DNA of 19,523 nucleotides from Neisseriales bacterium (GTDB taxonomy: Bacteria > Pseudomonadota > Gammaproteobacteria > Burkholderiales > UBA11063): NCBI GenBank assembly GCA_008017145.1, contig SSGY01000175.1, positions 1-19,523 on the forward strand, given 5' to 3'. Each line of letters opens with the position of its first letter. Within the stretch, counting starts at the first letter, position 1. The notes under the pieces were generated by a model that saw nothing but the letters and a program-made list of their open reading frames with translations, did no database searches and was not told the DNA's origin. This document shows positions 15,388-19,523 of the stretch, in pieces. Position numbers and translations under genes: made by a program.

Positions 15388-16203
15388 TTATTTTCCATTT
15401 AATGACCAGTTATATTCATATTTATTGATGTGAGTAAATTTTGCCAATTGTAATTTGAGTCCTGGATTGGCATATTTACTTATTTGACTAATGATTTGTT
15501 GTTGACTGGTGCCAAAATCACTGCCATACCATTCATAAATTTGTGAAACAGTTAATTTTCCATCATTAATACTAACTCCACGCGGGCTATTTACGTAAGC
15601 AATCGCGGCACTATTAAGTGAGTTGTCTATATTTGCGCCATTAAATGGCGTTTTTTGCAGGTTTGGGCAGCTAAATGATGCGCAGTTTAAGATATAGTGA
15701 GTGCGGGAGTCATTCCAAATTGGACGGATTATGCGATGTTCAATATCATTTAAGGAGAGCTCGTTGTTTTCAACTTTGATTAGTTTGGCATCCCATGGAC
15801 CAGAGCTAAATATTCCACCGAGTTTAATTTTTAAAATACTCTCTACTGGCATGTGCTTTAAAATGGTATCAATAGTTAGTGCATTATATAAATTTGCCCA
15901 ATAGGCTAATTGTTCATTACGATTGTACTCAGAAATTTTAATACTAGAGAGGTAGTCGAGATATCCTTCCAGCATCTGTCGATCTGGAGGGCTAACCTTG
16001 GAGTAGGCAACTAAATTGACTCCACTAGAATCAGTGACGATGTATTTAGTGAGAAATTTCTGATAATTACTATTGTCTATGGTAGCTACTGACTTTGGAT
16101 TATTCACTTGCCAAATTGGCCATAAATCCTTTTGTGGGGCTGCTAGAGCTAATGTTGATAAGAACACGCTCCACAGCATAACCAGCAATTTAAATTTGCG
16201 CAT
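15388..16203 (-). CDS. Exported DUF547-domain protein
   Basis: A 271-residue protein with an N-terminal signal peptide (residues 1 to about 21, MRKFKLLVML..., cleavage near LALAA). The mature part carries DUF547 hallmarks: YWANLYNALTIDTIL, GPWDAKLIKVENNELSLNDIEHRIIRPIW and HYILNCASFSCPNL. DUF547 resembles papain-like or transglutaminase-like folds in the region around the conserved Asn-Cys, but activity has not been established. It is expected in the periplasm. The ATG at 16203 has a purine-rich AGAAAG upstream. Gaps of 14 and 7 bp to its neighbours put it inside the operon; DUF547 genes are often seen next to TVP38 and flavin-oxidoreductase genes, which I recall rather than can check. Confidence 0.85.
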   Translation of the reverse strand: MRKFKLLVMLWSVFLSTLALAAPQKDLWPIWQVNNPKSVATIDNSNYQKFLTKYIVTDSSGVNLVAYSKVSPPDRQMLEGYLDYLSSIKISEYNRNEQLAYWANLYNALTIDTILKHMPVESILKIKLGGIFSSGPWDAKLIKVENNELSLNDIEHRIIRPIWNDSRTHYILNCASFSCPNLQKTPFNGANIDNSLNSAAIAYVNSPRGVSINDGKLTVSQIYEWYGSDFGTSQQQIISQISKYANPGLKLQLAKFTHINKYEYNWSLNGK

Positions 16204-16217
16204 GATTTTCTTTCTAT

Positions 16218-17045
16218 TTAGGTGTTTGTATTCTTTAGATGGCTAAATGGGGTATATAGCATGTTGGCTAAATTTTGCGTTACTCGCTCATCACGCAAAT
16301 AATTCAACCCTATTATCATATTCTTATGTCCCGCTTGTGGTTGAGCCTGATAGGTTCCACAGAGTCGATCCCACCATGGGATGTTAAATCCAAAGTTGGA
16401 ATTTAGTTCTTTGTTTACTACCGAATGATGAACGCGATGCATATCTGGCGTCACTAATACTAAACGTAGTAATTTATCTACTGAGTATGGTAGCCGAATA
16501 TTGCCATGGTTAAACATTGCGGTAGCATTTAATAAAATCTCAAAAATAATTATCGCGACTACTGGGATACCTAAGGTTATAATTACTGCAAATTTAATCA
16601 GCATTGATAGAATGATTTCGAGAGGATGAAAACGTGCACCGGTGGTGACATCATAATCTAAATCCGCATGATGAACTTGGTGCAGCTTCCAAAGCCAAGG
16701 TAGTTTATGAAATAGGACATGCTGCAAATAAATCGCAAAGTCAAGAATAACAACAGACAATCCAATCGCCCACCGGCCAGATAAATGCCAATAGTTTATA
16801 ATACCAAAACCATGTTGGATTGCCCACCATGCGACTCCAGTTGCGGCAACTGGAAAAATAAGCCGAAGTAGGATAGTGTTTAAGAATACCAAACCTAGAT
16901 TATTTATCCAGCGATAGGATTTGCTAATCTTTAATTTACGTCGTGGTGAGATTATCTCCCAAATTGCTACGAGAGTCAAGACCGCAATGAAAATCATTAG
17001 CCGAAATAAGCTCTCATGAAGAATTAGGTAGTTACTCACATTCAT
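16218..17045 (-). CDS. Fatty acid hydroxylase / sterol desaturase superfamily membrane di-iron enzyme
   Basis: A 275-residue integral membrane oxygenase. The full set of iron-binding histidines is present: H109-H113 (HVLFH), H122/H125/H126 (HQVHH), H140 (RFHPLE), H180 (FNHGNI) and H203/H206/H207 (HRVHH), interleaved with four or so membrane helices. Members hydroxylate or desaturate lipid tails or isoprenoids using oxygen. Bacterial members are active on several lipids, and this one's substrate cannot be told, though the lipid enzymes in the same operon suggest a membrane lipid. It starts 9 bp after the small Cys peptide gene; its Shine-Dalgarno is weak, so coupling is likely. Confidence 0.9.
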   Translation of the reverse strand: MNVSNYLILHESLFRLMIFIAVLTLVAIWEIISPRRKLKISKSYRWINNLGLVFLNTILLRLIFPVAATGVAWWAIQHGFGIINYWHLSGRWAIGLSVVILDFAIYLQHVLFHKLPWLWKLHQVHHADLDYDVTTGARFHPLEIILSMLIKFAVIITLGIPVVAIIIFEILLNATAMFNHGNIRLPYSVDKLLRLVLVTPDMHRVHHSVVNKELNSNFGFNIPWWDRLCGTYQAQPQAGHKNMIIGLNYLRDERVTQNLANMLYTPFSHLKNTNT

Positions 17046-17054
17046 TTACTAATT

Positions 17055-17225
17055 TTAGCTATTACAATCTTGTTTAGCAAATTTCTTTACTTTGGGTGTG
17101 TCTATACTACCGCAATTACAAATTGATGCTCCAGTTTTTCTCTTGATGCGTAATAATAGTCTGCCAATCCAAAATAGGGCACCTATCCCTATCAAGGTGA
17201 TGATGATAATGTCTAATGATTTCAT
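17055..17225 (-). CDS. 56-residue membrane peptide with a Cys pair
   Basis: A short gene read directly: ATG at 17225, stop at 17055. The product starts MKSLDIIIITLIGIGALFWIGRLLL (hydrophobic segment about residues 5-25), then a basic patch RIKRKTG, then SICNCGS with Cys 36 and Cys 38, a Lys-rich stretch and a final Cys 54. A strong AGAGGA lies 9 bases before the ATG. It sits 25 bp after msrB and 9 bp before the hydroxylase gene, all on the same strand. By positive-inside logic the Cys-containing tail should face the cytoplasm. It resembles small FeoB-associated Cys-rich membrane proteins only in layout; I do not assign a family. A metal-binding or redox role is a guess. Confidence 0.7.
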   Translation of the reverse strand: MKSLDIIIITLIGIGALFWIGRLLLRIKRKTGASICNCGSIDTPKVKKFAKQDCNS

Positions 17226-17250
17226 TTTGTTGCTTCCTCTTTGATTGGCA

Positions 17251-17757
17251 CTATTTAGCGGAGACTAATGGTAAATATTGTCCATATCCTTGTTGTTTCA
17301 TTTGACTCTCTGGTATAAAGCGCATTGCAGCAGAATTCATGCAATAGCGCATTCCTGTTGGAGCAGGACCATCATCAAAGACATGTCCAAGATGCGAATT
17401 TGCATAGCGAGACATAACTTCAGTACGAGTGCTGAAAAATCCGTGGTCTACTTTCGTAGTGATATATTTACTATCAATTGGTTTACTAAAACTTGGCCAA
17501 CCAGTTCCAGAATCATATTTATCTTTAGAGCTAAATAATGGTTCTCCAGAGACTACGTCAACATAAATTCCCGCAGCATGATTATCCCAGTATTGATTGT
17601 GAAACGCTTGCTCAGTAGCGCTTTTTTGGGTCACTTTATATTGTTCGGGAGTTAATTCTTTTAATCGAGCTGACTTATTAAAATCTTGATAATTGTTATC
17701 AGCAAAAGCTCCTGCTGATAACATAGCTAAACCGATAATTAAATATTTATTTTTCAC
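17251..17757 (-). CDS. msrB: Exported methionine-R-sulfoxide reductase MsrB
   Basis: Reduces methionine-R-sulfoxide in proteins. The product is 168 residues from the GTG at 17757, which has a perfect AAGGAGG 6 bases upstream, inside msrA. Residues 1-19 form a signal peptide (cleavage after AGAFA), so it works in the periplasm. The catalytic Cys 139 is in [14 protein letters not shown]; the substrate-site [11 protein letters not shown] and [10 protein letters not shown] are present. The zinc-binding CxxC pairs of E. coli-type MsrB are absent (GIYVDVVSG), as in Neisseria PilB. The usual resolving Cys, found in PilB at the GCGWPSF position, is Thr 85 here, so reduction of the sulfenic acid must use another Cys or partner. 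It overlaps msrA by 11 bases. Confidence 0.95.
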   Translation of the reverse strand: MKNKYLIIGLAMLSAGAFADNNYQDFNKSARLKELTPEQYKVTQKSATEQAFHNQYWDNHAAGIYVDVVSGEPLFSSKDKYDSGTGWPSFSKPIDSKYITTKVDHGFFSTRTEVMSRYANSHLGHVFDDGPAPTGMRYCMNSAAMRFIPESQMKQQGYGQYLPLVSAK

Positions 17758-18316
17758 CCCAGACCTCCTTAACTTTAGCATCACGTCCGCAATTCCAGCG
17801 ATAAAAGTGGTAGCGGTAATCATTTTTACGGTAGTATTCTTGATGGTAATCCTCAGCAGGATAAAAAGTAGTAGCTGGGACTAGCTCGGTATAAAAAGGT
17901 TTAACCTGTTTCTGCGCTTTTTTAAATTCACTTAAAGCTTGCTGCTGTTGTCCTAAGTTTAGATAAAGAACTTTACTTTTGTATTGTGAGCCAGTATCGC
18001 AAAACTGTCCAATATTATTAGTTGGATCAACATGGTGCAAGAAATAATTAACCACTTGGGAATAAGTAATTTTCTTATTATCAAAAATTACTTTGACTAC
18101 TTCAGAATAGCCACTGCCACCAGCAGAAACAGTTTCATAAGTAGGATTGGCAGTTATGCCGCCATCGTAACCAACGATGGTGCTTTCGACACCGTTTAAT
18201 TTATCAAAATCAGCTTGCATACACCAAAAGCATCCACCAGCAAAGACTGCTTGCTCTGTGCTAGCATGACTAATTGCACACCAAGCGAGTAAAACTAGCA
18301 TTATAATTTTTCGCAT
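17747..18316 (-). CDS. msrA: Exported methionine-S-sulfoxide reductase MsrA
   Basis: Reduces methionine-S-sulfoxide. The product is 189 residues from the ATG at 18316: AAGGG lies 9 bases upstream, whereas it directly abuts the alternative in-frame ATG at 18325. An N-terminal signal peptide ([18 protein letters not shown]) targets it to the periplasm. Catalytic Cys 29 is in GGCFWC; downstream motifs GYDGG, GYSEVV and FLHHVDPTN fit the family. A C-terminal Cys in NCGRD could resolve the catalytic Cys. It is the first gene of the ten-gene run and overlaps msrB by 11 bases, an exported pair comparable in role to the MsrA and MsrB domains of Neisseria PilB, but without that protein's thioredoxin-like domain. 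Confidence 0.95.
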   Translation of the reverse strand: MRKIIMLVLLAWCAISHASTEQAVFAGGCFWCMQADFDKLNGVESTIVGYDGGITANPTYETVSAGGSGYSEVVKVIFDNKKITYSQVVNYFLHHVDPTNNIGQFCDTGSQYKSKVLYLNLGQQQQALSEFKKAQKQVKPFYTELVPATTFYPAEDYHQEYYRKNDYRYHFYRWNCGRDAKVKEVWGEK

Positions 18317-18344
18317 AGCACCCATCCCTTATTAATAATTGGTT

Positions 18345-18375
18345 ATTATAACAATTATAATCCTAAAAGTGTCAG
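18345..18375 (-). promoter_or_regulatory. Candidate promoter of the msrA operon
   Basis: On the minus strand TATAAT occurs twice, at the complements of 18345-18350 and 18354-18359. CTGACA (complement of 18370-18375) lies 19 bases before the first of these, a long but usable spacer. Transcription would start near 18338, giving a leader of about 22 nt. No strong -35 fits the upstream TATAAT. Confidence 0.45.
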
Positions 18376-18426
18376 TTAGATATTTTGTTATAGTTTCCAA
18401 TCTGCAACTAGTTATACTAGGACGCT

Positions 18427-18540
18427 TTAGCCATTTGCTGTAGCTTGTGATAGAATTTGTTTTAACACTTCAAGATAGCTATTAAAACGTGATTTACCTA
18501 ACTCACTGACTTCATACTCTGTTTTTGGCTTATTATTTAA
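18427..18540 (-). pseudogene. 3' remnant of a winged-helix (MarR/ArsR-like) regulator
   Basis: Reading the minus strand from about 18531, codons give KPKTEYEVSELGKSRF, NSYLEVLKQIL and SQATANG, then a stop at 18429-18427. The pattern basic-P-(K/R)-T-x-Y-x-(L/V)-(T/S)-x-x-G-(K/R)...Y-L-x-x-L matches the wing and last helix of the winged-helix family PF13601. There is no start codon or ribosome binding site, and the first two thirds of such a gene (roughly 65 residues) are missing; the frame runs straight into the 3' end of the lysR gene. It looks like the tail of a regulator cut off by a rearrangement that brought in lysR. Confidence 0.6.
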
Positions 18541-19469
18541 TCAGAAGCTCGGCTAACCTCTTCAAAAATGTTAATAATGTAGTTTATAAAATCTTGAACA
18601 ATTTTACGGCGGTGTTTATTTCTATCACTTACCAGATAAAATGATTGGAAATCACTTTGAAAATAATATTCTGGTAATACCTTGATAATTTTGCCAGTTG
18701 CCAGTTCTTCCTGATATAAATAATCATTTCCACCTACAATTACCTCATTGCTCATTACTGCCTGCTTATCCAATCCTACATTATTAGTCATAAATCGGGT
18801 ATTTATATGAAGGGCGGCATTATGCTCGGTTTTACTATAAACCTGATAATATCTGATTTTAGTTAAATCATCCTGTATCCGCCCTAAAAGCATGTGATTA
18901 TCTAGGTCGTTTAATTTTTCGGGTACTCCATAGTGGTCTTTGTATTCTTTGGTACAATATAATTGAATCTTTATTTCATAGATTTTTCTTATTTTTAAGG
19001 CATTTTGTTGTGGGATATGGCGTAAAATTGCAAAGTCATATTTTTCCGCAACTAAGTTCATTTCTCTGGTTTGACTTATTAAATTGATATTGATTTTGGG
19101 GTTTTGTTTAAGATATTGAGGTATTTTCTTTGCGAGAATATACTCAATGATTCCACTAGGAATGGCAATGTCAATATCACCACCTTCGTTTCCTAAATTA
19201 TTCTGAAATTTGTCCAGCATTGCATTAAATGCTGTATCGTGTTTTATAAATGCTTGATATAAACGCATTCCTTCGGGAGTAATTGCGATACTTTGTTTAT
19301 TTCTGACAACTAGTTGGCAAGCAAGCTGCTCTTCTAATATTTTAATTCTTCGCCCGATATTGGATAAGTCAATTCCTAACTTCTGAGCTGCATTCTTGTA
19401 ACTCCTAACTCCCACAACGGCAGAGAAAATTTGCAGGTCATGGAACATTATGTCATTAAAAGCACTCAT
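18537..19469 (-). CDS. LysR-type transcriptional regulator
   Basis: The product is 310 residues, the normal length. The N-terminal winged HTH occupies about residues 9-67 (FHDLQIFSAVVGVRSYKNAAQKLGIDLSNIGRRIKILEEQL...LVVRNKQSIAITPEG), followed by a periplasmic-binding-protein-like effector domain. The HTH is somewhat atypical: the usual S-Q-x-x-x-S-x-x-I is replaced by I-D-L-S-N-I-G. AGGAA lies 8 bases before the ATG at 19469. It reads in the same direction as the msrA operon, 220 bp upstream of it, and could control it, or it may control an unseen divergent gene beyond the right edge, which is the more usual LysR arrangement. Effector unknown. Confidence 0.92.
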   Translation of the reverse strand: MSAFNDIMFHDLQIFSAVVGVRSYKNAAQKLGIDLSNIGRRIKILEEQLACQLVVRNKQSIAITPEGMRLYQAFIKHDTAFNAMLDKFQNNLGNEGGDIDIAIPSGIIEYILAKKIPQYLKQNPKININLISQTREMNLVAEKYDFAILRHIPQQNALKIRKIYEIKIQLYCTKEYKDHYGVPEKLNDLDNHMLLGRIQDDLTKIRYYQVYSKTEHNAALHINTRFMTNNVGLDKQAVMSNEVIVGGNDYLYQEELATGKIIKVLPEYYFQSDFQSFYLVSDRNKHRRKIVQDFINYIINIFEEVSRASD

Positions 19470-19523
19470 AAATATAATTCCTGAACAGGTTTTTAGTAAA
19501 TTTTTATGCGGTAAGTTAAGTTA

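Noticed and set aside
18391..18445. Possible decayed copy of the palindromic element near the lysR end
   Set aside because: An 11-base match to one arm and a loose match to the other occur in the wrong order, and part lies within the regulator remnant; chance is enough to explain it in AT-rich DNA.

Overview
The window is AT-rich, densely packed bacterial chromosome. Gene content and protein signatures point to a betaproteobacterium, most likely an AT-rich member of or near the Neisseriales. The grounds are a trxA-rho order, a Rho sequence of betaproteobacterial type, a TolC-type outer-membrane protein and a zinc-free MsrB. The genus assignment is inference. No tRNA, rRNA, CRISPR array, prophage or complete insertion sequence was seen.

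Layout. (1) 1-1790, minus strand: the N-terminal 326 codons of an NAD-type malic enzyme (maeA) running off the left edge, preceded by a DUF1275/YoaK membrane protein. (2) 2007-5310, plus strand: housekeeping genes trxA, rho and a tolC-like gene, each with its own promoter or terminator signals. (3) 5381-7718, plus strand: a TetR regulator, an isochorismatase-fold hydrolase and a FUSC-type membrane transporter. They form a self-regulated operon; a 15-bp operator palindrome lies between the -35 and -10 boxes of its promoter. A 108-bp palindromic mobile element sits between that promoter and the tetR start codon. (4) 7713-8702, minus strand: an unrecognised membrane protein with a Cys-containing C-terminal domain. 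A second copy of the palindromic element follows at 8866-8971. (5) 9024-10849, plus strand: nagA and a translationally coupled gene of unknown function. (6) 10856-18316, minus strand: ten genes with gaps from 33 bp down to overlaps, which look like one operon: exported MsrA and MsrB, a 56-residue Cys-containing membrane peptide, a fatty-acid-hydroxylase-type membrane enzyme, an exported DUF547 protein, a TVP38/TMEM64 membrane protein, an FAD-dependent disulfide oxidoreductase, a CDP-alcohol phosphatidyltransferase, an SSS-type transporter and a small membrane protein. (7) 18427-19469, minus strand: the 3' remnant of a winged-helix regulator, directly after an intact LysR-type regulator.

How the parts may work together. 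The tetR operon looks like inducible defence against a small molecule: sensing, modification and export. The ten-gene operon joins periplasmic methionine-sulfoxide repair with membrane-lipid enzymes and a membrane-associated flavin disulfide reductase, which suggests an envelope redox and lipid maintenance module. The most novel-looking items are the palindromic element, whose two copies show compensating base changes in the stem and TA-type ends, and this envelope operon. Within the operon, the exported MsrB lacks both its zinc cysteines and the usual resolving cysteine.
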